This document shows, in pieces, positions 1 to 10,100 of a stretch of DNA of 64,000 nt (position 1 is the stretch's first letter; each line of letters starts with the position of its first letter). Origin of the DNA: Sphingobacteriales bacterium 44-61 (GTDB lineage Bacteria > Bacteroidota > Bacteroidia > Chitinophagales > Chitinophagaceae); NCBI GenBank assembly GCA_001898405.1, contig MKTW01000010.1:511216-575215 (forward strand), written 5' to 3'. Position numbers and translations under genes: made by a program. The notes under the pieces were generated by a model. The model worked only from the letters and a program-made list of their open reading frames with translations. It made no database searches and had not been told where the DNA came from.

Positions 1-76
1 AGAAACTTATCGGGTATAAAGCAGCCTGGATAACCCCAAAGAATAACTAAATTTGCTGTTTGCTTCAGCAAGCCTA

Positions 77-2593
77 ATGGAAGAACAATTCAGCCTGGGA
101 CATATTAAAACGGAAACGATATCCTTCTACGCAGATATCATCATTCCCCTTGCCCTGCCACGGACTTTTACTTGGTCGGTACCCCTGCATCTGGAAGACA
201 AAGTGAAACCTGGCTCCAGGGTGGAAGTGAACCTGGGTAAGAATAAAAAATATGCCGGCGTAGTGAAACGCCTCCACCAGGAAAAACCTGACTGGGGCGA
301 TCCCAAAGAAATATTGAACGTGCTGGATGCCGAACCGGTCGTGTATGAACAGCAATTGAAACTATGGGAATGGGTCGCTTCCTATTATATGTGCACCGAA
401 GGTGAAGTGATGGCTGCAGCTTTACCGGCCCATTTCAAACTTTCCAGCGAAACCATTTTGGTATATAATGAAGAATATGGAGACGATTTTTCTGCATTGG
501 ACTCCGATGAATTCATGGTTGGCGAAGCACTGCTGCTAAAAAAAGAATTAAAGTTGCCGGAGGTACAACAGCTACTGGAATCATCGCATGTATACCCGGT
601 GATCAACCGGCTGATCCAGAAAAAAGTCTGCTTTGTTTGGGAAGCATTGAAGCAGGCCTATACTGCCAGGAAAGAAACCTATGTAGTGCTCAACCCACAA
701 TATGATAATGAAGATGAACTGGCAAAATTGCTGAATGAAGACAAACGCCTTCAAAGAGCCGAAAAGCAAATGGAACTATTGCTCGGTTACCTGCACCTGA
801 TGAAAACCAGCGGTGAAGTTACCAAAGCTGAACTGCTGAAAAAATCCGGTGCTTCCGATGCACAACTGAAAGGGCTGGTAGATAAAAAGATACTGTGGCT
901 GGAAAAAAGGGTGGTAGACAGGCTTCCCTTGCTTGCAAAAGATATCCGGATAGACTTTGAATTGACCCCGGCGCAGGAAACCGCCCTGTCGGTTATCAAA
1001 GAATCTTTCAACAACAAACCCGTTTGCCTTTTGCATGGGGTTACTTCCAGCGGTAAAACACAGATCTATATCAAACTGATTGAAGAGTATATCCGTAAAG
1101 GAAAGCAGGTATTATACATGCTGCCGGAGATAGCGCTTACCTCGCAGATCATCCGGCGTTTGCAAAAACATTTCGGCGGGTATATAGGTATTTACCATTC
1201 CAAATTTTCACAGAATGAAAGAGTGGAGATCTGGAATAAAATAAAAAGTGGAGAGATGAAAGTAGTGCTTGGCGCCCGCTCTGCTATCTTTCTTCCTTAT
1301 GCTGAACTGGGATTGGTGATCTGTGATGAAGAGCATGATACATCCTATAAGCAGCAAGATCCTGCCCCCCGATATAATGGCCGTGACTCTGCCATATACC
1401 TCGCTTCTTTATTTCACCAGGGGCCGGGTAAAACTAGTGCAAGGGTGTTATTGGGCAGTGCTACTCCTTCTTTGGAAACATACCACAATGCCATCAGGGG
1501 TAAATATGGTTTGGCTGAATTAATGCAGCGTTTTGGCGAAGTGGAACTGCCGCCGATCCAGATCATCGACACCAAAACCATCCGTCAAAAAGATAATTCC
1601 AAGATCATGTTGTCGCCTCAACTTGTTGCAGCTATACAGGAGGTGCTCGACCGGCAACAGCAGGTGATCCTTTTTCAGAACCGCCGCGGCTATACGCCCT
1701 ACCAGGTTTGCCAGGTTTGCGGATGGATACCACAGTGCAAATACTGTGACGTATCACTTACCTTTCACAAGCTTTCCAATAAATTGGTTTGCCATTATTG
1801 CGGCACTAATTATCCACCTTTACATACTTGCGCTGCTTGCGGCAATCATCAGTTTGTGCAACGGAATTTCGGGACAGAAAGAATTGAAGAGATGTTGCAG
1901 GAAACATTTCCTCAATACAAGGTCGCGCGCATGGATATTGACACAGTGCGTGGCAAGAATGCTCATGACGTGTTGATACAACAGTTTGAACAACGCCGTA
2001 TCGATATACTGGTAGGCACACAAATGGTCGTGAAAGGGCTTGACTTTGAAAACGTGGACCTGGTGGGCATACTGGATGCAGACGGCTTATTACATTTTGC
2101 AGATTTCAGAGTGAACGAGCGGGCTTTTCAATTAATGGAACAGGTGAGTGGCCGGGCTGGAAGAAAGCAATCTACCAGCAGCGTGCTGATACAAACATCG
2201 CAACCGCAACATCCCGTTTTGTTGTATGTGAAGCAGCATGACTATAAAAAGATGTTTACCGACGAACTGGCCAAGCGCAAACATTTTTTTTACCCTCCAT
2301 TCTCCCGCATCATTCAATTAACCTTCCGCCATAAAATGAAAGCTGTGCTGGAAGCGGCCGCACATCAATTTGCCAATTCATTAAAGAGCCGGTATGGCGA
2401 TTACCTGGTTGGCCCTGCCGAACCTGTTGTTGCCCGGGTGCGCAATCAATACCTGATGGAATTATTGATCAAACTGCCAAAGGATAATCAAACAATTCTG
2501 AATTGCAAGAGGGACGTACAGGAGCAGGTGGCTTTGATGCACCAGGATAAACGGTTTAAGAGTGTGATTGTAGTACCGGATGTAGACAATTAA
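77..2593 (+). CDS. priA: Primosomal protein N' (PriA helicase)
   Basis: PriA is the cytoplasmic superfamily-2 DNA helicase that recognises stalled forks and reloads the replisome. Visible are the N-terminal 3'-end-binding region (YADIIIPLALPRTFTWSVP near residue 20), Walker A HGVTSSGKTQ near residue 320, DEEHD Walker B near 417, and a paired zinc-binding segment of eight cysteines near 540-585 (CQVCG, CKYC, CHYCG, CAACG). Length of about 838 residues is normal for the family. I prefer the ATG at 77; a TTG at 53 in the same frame would add eight residues. murB follows after 17 bp on the same strand, so the two are probably cotranscribed. Confidence 0.95.
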   Translation: MEEQFSLGHIKTETISFYADIIIPLALPRTFTWSVPLHLEDKVKPGSRVEVNLGKNKKYAGVVKRLHQEKPDWGDPKEILNVLDAEPVVYEQQLKLWEWVASYYMCTEGEVMAAALPAHFKLSSETILVYNEEYGDDFSALDSDEFMVGEALLLKKELKLPEVQQLLESSHVYPVINRLIQKKVCFVWEALKQAYTARKETYVVLNPQYDNEDELAKLLNEDKRLQRAEKQMELLLGYLHLMKTSGEVTKAELLKKSGASDAQLKGLVDKKILWLEKRVVDRLPLLAKDIRIDFELTPAQETALSVIKESFNNKPVCLLHGVTSSGKTQIYIKLIEEYIRKGKQVLYMLPEIALTSQIIRRLQKHFGGYIGIYHSKFSQNERVEIWNKIKSGEMKVVLGARSAIFLPYAELGLVICDEEHDTSYKQQDPAPRYNGRDSAIYLASLFHQGPGKTSARVLLGSATPSLETYHNAIRGKYGLAELMQRFGEVELPPIQIIDTKTIRQKDNSKIMLSPQLVAAIQEVLDRQQQVILFQNRRGYTPYQVCQVCGWIPQCKYCDVSLTFHKLSNKLVCHYCGTNYPPLHTCAACGNHQFVQRNFGTERIEEMLQETFPQYKVARMDIDTVRGKNAHDVLIQQFEQRRIDILVGTQMVVKGLDFENVDLVGILDADGLLHFADFRVNERAFQLMEQVSGRAGRKQSTSSVLIQTSQPQHPVLLYVKQHDYKKMFTDELAKRKHFFYPPFSRIIQLTFRHKMKAVLEAAAHQFANSLKSRYGDYLVGPAEPVVARVRNQYLMELLIKLPKDNQTILNCKRDVQEQVALMHQDKRFKSVIVVPDVDN

Positions 2594-2610
2594 AGTATAT
2601 TGCCGGATAT

Positions 2611-3630
2611 ATGCAAATACAGCAAAACTTTTCTTTAAAGAATTATAACACATTTGGCATAGATGCTAAAGCAGCACGGTTCGCGGCTTTTCATAATATG
2701 GACGAATTGGCAGAGCTCATCAGCCTGTCAACCGGTATACCTTTTTTGATATTAGGTGGTGGCAGTAATATGCTGCTTACACAAGATGTGACAGGGCTGG
2801 TGATGAAGAACGAATTAAAAGGAATAGAAAAGGTAAGTGAAGACGGGGAATATGTTTATATCAGAGCCGGGGCAGGAGAGAACTGGCATGCGTTTGTATT
2901 GCATTGCATAGCCAACAACTGGGCAGGGGTTGAGAATCTTTCGCTGATCCCCGGTTGTGTTGGTGCATCGCCTATGCAGAATATAGGAGCGTACGGTGTG
3001 GAAATAAAAGATGTATTTCATAGTCTTACAGCATATCATATTAATGAACACCGGCCATACAATTTCAACCTGGCTGATTGCGAATTTGGCTATCGTGAAA
3101 GCGTATTCAAGAGAAAATATAAGGGACAGTTCGTGATCACTGATGTTACCTATCGCTTGCGTAAACACCCTGCATTCAATACCAGCTATGGCGCCATCGA
3201 AGAGGAGCTGACGAAAATGGGTGTTAAGGAATTAAGCATCCGTGCTATTTCCGATGCAGTGATCCATATCCGTTCTTCCAAGCTGCCTGATCCCGCACAA
3301 ATCGGTAACGCTGGCAGTTTCTTTAAGAATCCATCTATACCAGCATCAAAGTTTGCTGAATTGCAACAGCAATTTCCCGCTATTGTGGGTTATAAGAACA
3401 GTGATGGTTCAATGAAATTGGCTGCAGGTTGGCTGATTGAACAATGCGGATGGAAAGGTTTCCGGGAAGGTGATGCAGGCGTGCATGCAAAACAAGCGCT
3501 GGTACTGGTTAATTATGGCAATGCCAAAGGCGAAGAGATATATAACCTAAGCGAAAGAATTGTAATAAGTGTGAAAGAAAAATTCGGCGTTGAGCTGGAG
3601 AGGGAAGTTAATATAATCGGGAGCCTTTAG
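2611..3630 (+). CDS. murB: UDP-N-acetylmuramate dehydrogenase
   Basis: MurB is the FAD enzyme that reduces UDP-GlcNAc-enolpyruvate to UDP-MurNAc with NADPH in peptidoglycan precursor synthesis. The FAD-binding PCMH-like segment ILGGGSNMLLT lies near residue 48, followed by IPGCVGASPMQNIGAYG near 118. The type I features are present: YRESVFK near 163, the catalytic serine segment GNAGSFFKNP near 230, and a C-terminal segment containing GWKGFREGDAGVHAKQALVL. At 339 residues it matches the long type I enzymes such as that of E. coli. It starts 17 bp after priA. Confidence 0.96.
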   Translation: MQIQQNFSLKNYNTFGIDAKAARFAAFHNMDELAELISLSTGIPFLILGGGSNMLLTQDVTGLVMKNELKGIEKVSEDGEYVYIRAGAGENWHAFVLHCIANNWAGVENLSLIPGCVGASPMQNIGAYGVEIKDVFHSLTAYHINEHRPYNFNLADCEFGYRESVFKRKYKGQFVITDVTYRLRKHPAFNTSYGAIEEELTKMGVKELSIRAISDAVIHIRSSKLPDPAQIGNAGSFFKNPSIPASKFAELQQQFPAIVGYKNSDGSMKLAAGWLIEQCGWKGFREGDAGVHAKQALVLVNYGNAKGEEIYNLSERIVISVKEKFGVELEREVNIIGSL

Positions 3631-3640
3631 TCGGCTCCCG
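3618..3640. terminator. Hairpin between convergent murB and MoxR-like gene
   Basis: An 8-bp perfect GC-rich stem, CGGGAGCC (3618-3625) with GGCTCCCG (3633-3640), overlaps the murB stop codon and lies between two convergent genes. There is no long T tract on either side, so bidirectional terminator is an inference from position. Confidence 0.55.
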
Positions 3641-3658
3641 GCTCAGGACTGACTCAAA

Positions 3659-5185
3659 CTAAGCTTCCTCATCAAACTCTTCATCATATTCCTTCCCACC
3701 CAGGTTCATCATACTGCCAATCAGGTCCTTGAATTCGATCTTACTTTCGAAGATTTTTTTACTGATAAGCGAATAAGAGGCAAGTCCGTGCAACACGAAT
3801 TCCATTAGAAGGGCTGCCTGCGCTTCATTGGCCTGTGCGAAATATTTTTTCACCAGTGCATGCAGACCATCTACTTTATATAAAGCCAGTATTTTGTCTT
3901 TATCACTGGTATTGAAAGAAAGGTTCAGGTGATTGCCCTTGTCAAACCAACTGGTGATAGCACGGTAAGGGTTGTCATTTTCTTTCTCCTGCTGGGACGG
4001 TTTGCCGGTCGACCTTCTTTTTTTGAGTGAATCCGGATTGGGGAAATATTGCGTGAATTGTGTGCGGATAGCTTTATCCACCAAATTAGTCGCCACCTGG
4101 TAAGGGCCTTCCTGTTCACCTTCATACACCAGTTCCACTTTGCCGGTGATAGATGGTATGATCCCTGCCAGATCGGCGAGCCATACCTGGGTCTGCTGTT
4201 CCTGGTTGATCAATGCCCTTCTTTCTGCTGAACTGATCGCGTTTTCAAAGGCAGAGATAGTAAGGCGCGCGCTCACCCCGCTTTTCTTGTCTACAAATTC
4301 ACTGGCCCTTGCTTCAAAAGCGATCTGTTCGATCAGCCGTTTGATCAGGTCACTTACCCTTACACGCCCTTTTTGCTCTTCTGCAATATCTGCTTCCTGC
4401 TCAGTGATCTCCAGTGCGTTTTCCAGCGATTTGGGATAGTGTGTCAGGATCTGGCTTTGGATCCTGTCTTTTAATGGCGTAACAATAGAACCACGGTTGG
4501 TATAATCTTCAGGGTTGGCCGTGAATACAAATAATATGTCAAGCGGCAGCCGGAGTTTGAAACCACGGATCTGCACATCTCCTTCTTCTAAAATATTGAA
4601 CAATGCCACCTGTATCCTTGCCTGCAAATCGGGCAATTCATTGATCACAAAAATGCCACGATTGCTTCGGGGAATAATGCCATAGTGTATCACCCGGTCA
4701 TCTGCAAAGCTCAGCTTCAGGTTGGCTGCTTTAATAGGATCGACATCACCAATAAGGTCGGCCACGCTAACATCGGGCGTTGCAAGTTTCTCTCCATATC
4801 GCTGGCTTCTGTGCAACCATTCAATAGGAGTGGCATCGCCTTTTTCTGCGACCAGGTCACGCGCGTATTGCGAAATGGGAAGAAGCGGATCATCATTGAT
4901 ATCGCTGCCGGGGATCACCGGAATATATTCATCTAGGAGATTGATCATCTGCCGGGCCATCCTTGTTTTGGCCTGCCCACGCAGACCGAGGAACAGGATA
5001 TTGTGTTTACTCAGCAAGGCTCTCTCCACATCGGGGATCACCGTGTCTTCATAACCTACAATACCGGGAAAAGAGTTTTCATTCTTTTGCAGTTTGGTAA
5101 TAAGATTTTGACGGATCTCTTCTTTGATCGATTTAGGTTGGTAACCACTTTTCTTTAGCTCACCCAGCGTTTTAATTGTACTCAT
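3659..5185 (-). CDS. MoxR/magnesium chelatase-like AAA+ ATPase
   Basis: A cytoplasmic AAA+ ATPase of the magnesium-chelatase subunit I/MoxR type. After about 40 residues it shows FPGIVGYEDTVIPDVERALL, a Walker A GLRGQAKT (67-74), a Walker B-like INELPDL, and sensor 1 VFTANPEDYTNRG typical of chelatase ATPases. The family normally acts with a VWA-domain protein to remodel or insert cofactors into a client. That partner type is encoded at 5856-6953 on the same strand, separated only by a GxxExxY gene. The client is unknown. The C-terminal 120 residues have low complexity and an acidic tail. Confidence 0.85.
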   Translation of the reverse strand: MSTIKTLGELKKSGYQPKSIKEEIRQNLITKLQKNENSFPGIVGYEDTVIPDVERALLSKHNILFLGLRGQAKTRMARQMINLLDEYIPVIPGSDINDDPLLPISQYARDLVAEKGDATPIEWLHRSQRYGEKLATPDVSVADLIGDVDPIKAANLKLSFADDRVIHYGIIPRSNRGIFVINELPDLQARIQVALFNILEEGDVQIRGFKLRLPLDILFVFTANPEDYTNRGSIVTPLKDRIQSQILTHYPKSLENALEITEQEADIAEEQKGRVRVSDLIKRLIEQIAFEARASEFVDKKSGVSARLTISAFENAISSAERRALINQEQQTQVWLADLAGIIPSITGKVELVYEGEQEGPYQVATNLVDKAIRTQFTQYFPNPDSLKKRRSTGKPSQQEKENDNPYRAITSWFDKGNHLNLSFNTSDKDKILALYKVDGLHALVKKYFAQANEAQAALLMEFVLHGLASYSLISKKIFESKIEFKDLIGSMMNLGGKEYDEEFDEEA

Positions 5186-5211
5186 ATTTAAAAAGAAAGA
5201 TTATTAAACTA

Positions 5212-5613
5212 TTATGCACTTGAGAACCTTCGAATACCGTCCTTTATCAAGACAACATTGAAATTAACCAGGAAGCCTACATGCAAGCCAGCTAATTTCA
5301 AATGGCTAATCACTTGAGCTTCCCAGACGGGGTTAACAGTTGTTACAGCCTTTAGTTCAACTATTATAAGATCTTCCACTATAATATCGACTTGCATACC
5401 CTCATCAAACGATATACCATCATAGAGGAAAGGCAATTTTGCCTGACGACGGAAAGGAATATCCCTTTTTCTTAGCTCGTGACATAAACAGGCCTCATAT
5501 ATCTTTTCAAGAAGCCCGGGCCCGAGCTCTTTATGTACCTGATAGGCACAATCTGCAATTTCTCTACAGAGATAATTCTCATACTCGGTTAATACATAAT
5601 TATTCTTCAGCAT
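5212..5613 (-). CDS. GxxExxY protein
   Basis: Small protein of the GxxExxY family, named for the motif seen here as GPGLLEKIYEACLCHEL near residue 30. The family shares a PD-(D/E)XK nuclease-like fold; a segment FDEGMQVDIIVEDLIIVELK matches the D-x(n)-ExK core. Biological function is not established. I chose the ATG at 5613; a TTG at 5619 would add two residues. It lies 26 bp upstream of the MoxR-like gene on the same strand and is separated from the VWA gene by a perfect 32-bp hairpin, so it may be an insertion between two partner genes. Confidence 0.85.
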   Translation of the reverse strand: MLKNNYVLTEYENYLCREIADCAYQVHKELGPGLLEKIYEACLCHELRKRDIPFRRQAKLPFLYDGISFDEGMQVDIIVEDLIIVELKAVTTVNPVWEAQVISHLKLAGLHVGFLVNFNVVLIKDGIRRFSSA

Positions 5614-5739
5614 TGCCAATTAGTTTCTGGCAAATACACAAAGAATTTACAAGTCAACTATGGTTTTTTTCACAAAGCTTAAAGTATTAAAACAAGAAAA
5701 TCTGTTGTTCTAAACAGAAATACATGTTGAAATTTTCAG

Positions 5740-5808
5740 ACTCCCTTCCCGTCTTCCCGCCTTACCGGTAAGTTTTTTACCGGTAAGGCGGGAAGACGGG
5801 AAGGGAGT
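5740..5808. repeat. Perfect 32-bp inverted repeat (hairpin)
   Basis: Bases 5740-5771 are the exact reverse complement of 5777-5808, leaving a 5-nt loop (GTTTT). The stem contains the inner palindrome TTACCGGTAA and the units CTTCCC/GGGAAG. It lies downstream of the VWA gene and upstream of the GxxExxY gene, both on the minus strand. It could terminate VWA transcription, although no T tract follows, or be a mobile palindromic repeat. Confidence 0.9.
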
Positions 5809-5855
5809 ACTATTGTTGTTATAGGTTTACCTTTTTGTAAAGAGCTGTAAGAGAA

Positions 5856-6953
5856 CTAATACACTGTTTTCCGTTTTCCATTTTCAAAGTCTCTGAATAT
5901 AAAGGCGCCCAACCTGTCTAAAGAAGCAAAAAACGCCTTCCCGTTATTTGTTTCGGTAAACTCCTGTACAAACCGTTGCAGGTAAGGGTCAGTAGCGATC
6001 ATAAATGTGGTGATCGGGATTTTCAGTTTTTTGCATTGGGCCGCCAGGTTCATACAACGGTTGACTACTTTCCGGTCGAGCCCGAAACTGTTTTTATAGT
6101 ACCGTTTGCCGATCTTCAGGCAGGTGGGCTTACCATCTGTGATCATGAAGATCTGTTTGTTGGGATTCTTTCTCCGGCGTAAAATGTCCATAGCAAGTTC
6201 AAGACCGGCAACGGTGTTGGTATGATAAGGTCCTACCTGCAGATAGGGAAGGTCTTTCACTTCAATCGGCCAGGCATCATTGCCAAACACTACAATGTCC
6301 AGTGTGTCTTTGGGGTACTTGGTCTGGATCAATTCACTCAAAGCCATGGCCACTTTTTTAGCCGGTGTGATCCTGTCTTCTCCATACAAGATCATGGAAT
6401 GGGAAATATCGATCATCAGCACGGTGGAAGTCTGTGCCTTGAAATCCGTTTCACGGATGGTAAGATCGTCTTCCTGCATACTGAAGCTTTCAATGCCATG
6501 ATTGATCTGTGCATTGCGGATGGATTCAGTGAAGTCGATCTGCTCCAGCATATCACCAAAGCGGAACTGCCGGGTTTCAGGGTTAAGTTCATCTCCCTGT
6601 CCGGGTTTGAAACTGTGATGATCGCCCTTCTTTGTTTTCTTGAGTTTGCCGAATATTTCTTCAAGGCTTCTTTTGCGGATGCCTTGCTCTGTTTTAGGAG
6701 TGATTTTTATTTCGCCAGGCTGATTATCGCCGGTGATATAACCTTTGTCTTTCAACTCGTCTATAAAATCCCCCATGCCGTATTCATCATTGGTGAGCTC
6801 ATACTGGTTATTCAGTTCATTGAGCCATTGAAGGGCTTCGTCAACATCTCCACTGGTGTAAGTAAGCAGTTGCATAAAAAGGTCAAGCAACTGGTCAAAA
6901 CGGCTTTTGCCATTTTCATTGGGGTTAAAGCGGGTAAAATGAAATCCTCTCAC
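5856..6953 (-). CDS. VWA-domain protein, partner of the MoxR-like ATPase
   Basis: A 365-residue cytoplasmic protein with a von Willebrand A domain in its C-terminal half. The MIDAS metal site is visible as DISHSM (near 180) and ITDGKPTC (near 272). The N-terminal half is charged and helical (FDQLLDLFMQLLTYTSGDV). By analogy with chelatase subunit D, it should act as the co-chaperone of the MoxR-like ATPase at 3659-5185. The start is GTG at 6953; no ATG lies upstream in frame and the N-terminus MRGFHFTRFNP looks natural. No signal peptide is seen. Confidence 0.87.
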   Translation of the reverse strand: MRGFHFTRFNPNENGKSRFDQLLDLFMQLLTYTSGDVDEALQWLNELNNQYELTNDEYGMGDFIDELKDKGYITGDNQPGEIKITPKTEQGIRKRSLEEIFGKLKKTKKGDHHSFKPGQGDELNPETRQFRFGDMLEQIDFTESIRNAQINHGIESFSMQEDDLTIRETDFKAQTSTVLMIDISHSMILYGEDRITPAKKVAMALSELIQTKYPKDTLDIVVFGNDAWPIEVKDLPYLQVGPYHTNTVAGLELAMDILRRRKNPNKQIFMITDGKPTCLKIGKRYYKNSFGLDRKVVNRCMNLAAQCKKLKIPITTFMIATDPYLQRFVQEFTETNNGKAFFASLDRLGAFIFRDFENGKRKTVY

Positions 6954-7090
6954 AAAATCGGGTTTAGAGCAATTTACGGAAAAACAAATGCAAAATTCAG
7001 GAATAAAAATGCAACATGTCTGCGATCCTCGTTATTGATACGTTAAGTGCAGAAGTACAATCAGAAACAAATGGAACAGGGATTGGTTCA

Positions 7091-7118
7091 AATAAAAACC
7101 CCTGCTCAGGGCAGGGGT
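7091..7118 (-). terminator. Rho-independent terminator of the DUF2723 gene
   Basis: Stem ACCCCTGC (7098-7105) pairs with GCAGGGGT (7111-7118) around a 5-nt loop. On the minus strand it is followed by TTTTATT, and it lies 21 bp after the stop of the DUF2723 gene. Confidence 0.85.
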
Positions 7119-7138
7119 CTTATTATTATCAAAAGATA

Positions 7139-10100
7139 TTATTTCTTCAGGGTATCCTGTGGTGGTGTGCTGATCACCTGGCCACCTCCTTCAGTGGGTG
7201 TATTGGCGGCTGGTTTGGTATTGGCATACCGTTGTTCTATTGTATCCAGTACTTTCAGCAATGCTTCGTTGATCGGCATTTCGGTTCCTGCGAGGTCAGC
7301 ACCAAACAGATCAGGGCGTGTTTCGCGCAGGTTCTCATAATACCGTTTTTGCTGCTCCAGGTCTTTCCGCAGATCTTTTCTTATTTTCTCTGCCAGATCA
7401 GTTTTACCTGCTTTATAAGCGGCTTCAAGATAAAGCAGCCCTGTTTGGTTATGGCTGTTGAAACGGCCTGTCATTGCATAAGGCAGGTTATCGGGCAGGA
7501 TGCCTGCTTCCACTTTGTCGAGCAGTTTCTGTGCTTCTTCTTTTCTACCAAGGTCAGCCATGTTACCTGCTGCTTCTGCATACACAGAACGGATGTTTAA
7601 TAAATGGCGGCGGTTCTCTTCATCATAATAAACTCCTTTCTTACCCGCACCACCAAATTCAAATTTGGTCATGAGGTTCTGGAACATGAAATCGGTGTTG
7701 TTGTCACGAACCGGTGTACCACCCAGTCCGATCTTCCGCATAGTAGAATCTGTTACCCAATTGGCCTGTGGATATTTATTGACGATAGGTACAAGACGAT
7801 AAGCCATGCCATCTTTACGCAAATAAGGATAGAAACCGAGTTCCCCATAAGGTGAAGTGAAATAGATCGGTCTTTTCCAGTTGTTCGCTGCAATGATGTT
7901 GAGGATCATCAGATCGCTCCGCAGGAATGCTTCATTCTGCTTGGCTTCCGGGATCTCAAACAGCATGGGTGAAACCACGCTATCGCCGGGATTGACTGTT
8001 CCGTTAGCCCTTACTGCTGCTTCATCAACCGGCACGCTCAGGCGGGCGACAGGGAATACATTGCTGCCAACATCCCTTCCTGTTTCAGGATCGATCATTG
8101 GTTTACCGAGTACATTCTTCATTACATCATACAGCGGATAGAATGCATTTTTATCTGCTCTTGGATCAAGACGGAAACGCATGTATTCGCGGTTATGTCC
8201 TTCTATCTGCTCCGGTGTCCAGATCACATCCACGGGATCGGCCTGGTTCACTTTTGTTCTCAGTTGATTGATGTACCAGTCAATACCCAGCAGGCTGTTA
8301 TTGATGATACGGATATCTGGGCGAACACCTTCCACTTCCTGTGCATACCAGAGAGGATAAGTGTCATTATCTCCAAAAGTGAAAATGATGGCATTGGGTG
8401 CGCAGCTTTCCAGGTAATCTTTAGCCAGGTCAGGAGCAAGGGTTTTGCTGCTGCGGTCATGATCATCCCATTCCTGCTGTGCCATTAAAACAGGTACAGC
8501 CAGGCAGATGATCGCTGTGGCGATATTCAATGCTTTCCAGTTCTGGCCTGCCGAAGAAAGTGCACGCACCAGGAAAGTAATGATCGCTGTTATTGCTGCA
8601 TAAAGTGCTGTTACGAAAATCGCTGTCATGAATACAGAACCGGGCGATCCACGCAATGAGCTCATGATCGTGATCAGGAAAGTGAGTACTGATCCGTACA
8701 GCAACAGGTTTTTAAAGGTAAGCTGGTCTTGTTTTTCACGGGCCATTCTTACAAAACCAACAACGGCCAATCCGATCCAGATCGCGAAGGCGTAGAAGGA
8801 CCCTACATACGCATAATCACGTTCCCTTGGCTGGTTGCCTGGTTGGTTCAGGTAAAGCACGACCGCAATACCGGTAAAGAAGAACAGCAGGAAGCTAACG
8901 ACCCAGTCGTTACGGTTTTTCAGGAACTGGTACACGCAACCTACGATGCCCAGGATAAAGGGCAGCATGTATAATTTGTTGTGTGCTTTATTTTCCTTGA
9001 GGCTGTCGGGCAATTTGCTTTGATCGCCCAGCCTGTTATTATCTATAAATGAAATACCCGTGATCCAGTTGCCATCCCGTACGGCTCCCATTCCCTGCAC
9101 ATCATTTTGCTTGCCGGCAAAATTCCACATGAAATAGCGCCAGTACATCAGGCTCATCTGGTAGGTGAGGAACCACTCCATGTTATCGCGATACGTAGGT
9201 GCCTGGTACTTTCCTGTTTGCGGATCGCGGCCCAATCCCAGCCATTGCGCATAGAATTGTGCGTGGTATTGGTCATCACTGGGGTCCCATACGCGGGGGA
9301 ATAATTGCATATCGCTTTTCTCATAACGGTATTCTCTTGAAACGCCGATAGGAATATAGCTGTCTTTCCCTTTTACATATTTCATCTCCCCGTCAATGAA
9401 AGGATCTTCCCGGTTGATCTCTGCAGCAAAATGCGGCCCGTATAACAGCGGAGCACTTCCATATTGTTCACGGCTGAGATAGTAAACAAGGTTGATAGGG
9501 TTATCTACATTGTTCATATCGATAGCCGGATTGGCATTGGAGCGGATCAATGCAGTGAAATAAACAAAATATCCCAGCAGCATAAAGGCATAACACCATA
9601 AGCTCAGTTTCAGGATTTTCAACCCACCGGGTTTCAACACATATCCCGCCAGCACCGCTGCAGCACCCACCAGCAGTATCCTTACGATCCTGGTACTTCC
9701 TGCTGATGCCACAAAAGGCAGAGCAGAAACAAGCAGGAACAGTACAAACCAGATGATCAGTTTGGTTTTATTGATCTTCTTCTCACTAAAGCTCAATGCC
9801 CATGCAATCAGCGCAGCCAGGAGCAGGAAGTAAATAGCAAAGCCGGAGAAGAAAGGCAGTTTGAAAGAGTTCACAAAGAACACATCAAAAAGACCGGCCG
9901 CTTTCATGGAATATTGTATAACGACAACCTGCACAATACCTGTTATAGCACAACCAATAAGGAAAGCAATAATAGCCCCCCAGGTAGTAGGTTTGTAACG
10001 GCGGTAGTAATAGATCATCACGATGGCAGGAATGGTCAACAGGTTCAACAGGTGAACACCGATAGAAAGCCCCATCATGAAAAACAGGAAGATGATCCAG

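Noticed and set aside
6222..7046. A long plus-strand reading frame opposite the VWA gene
   Set aside because: It mirrors the codon structure of the minus-strand VWA gene, has no family match and no promoter; it is a shadow frame.
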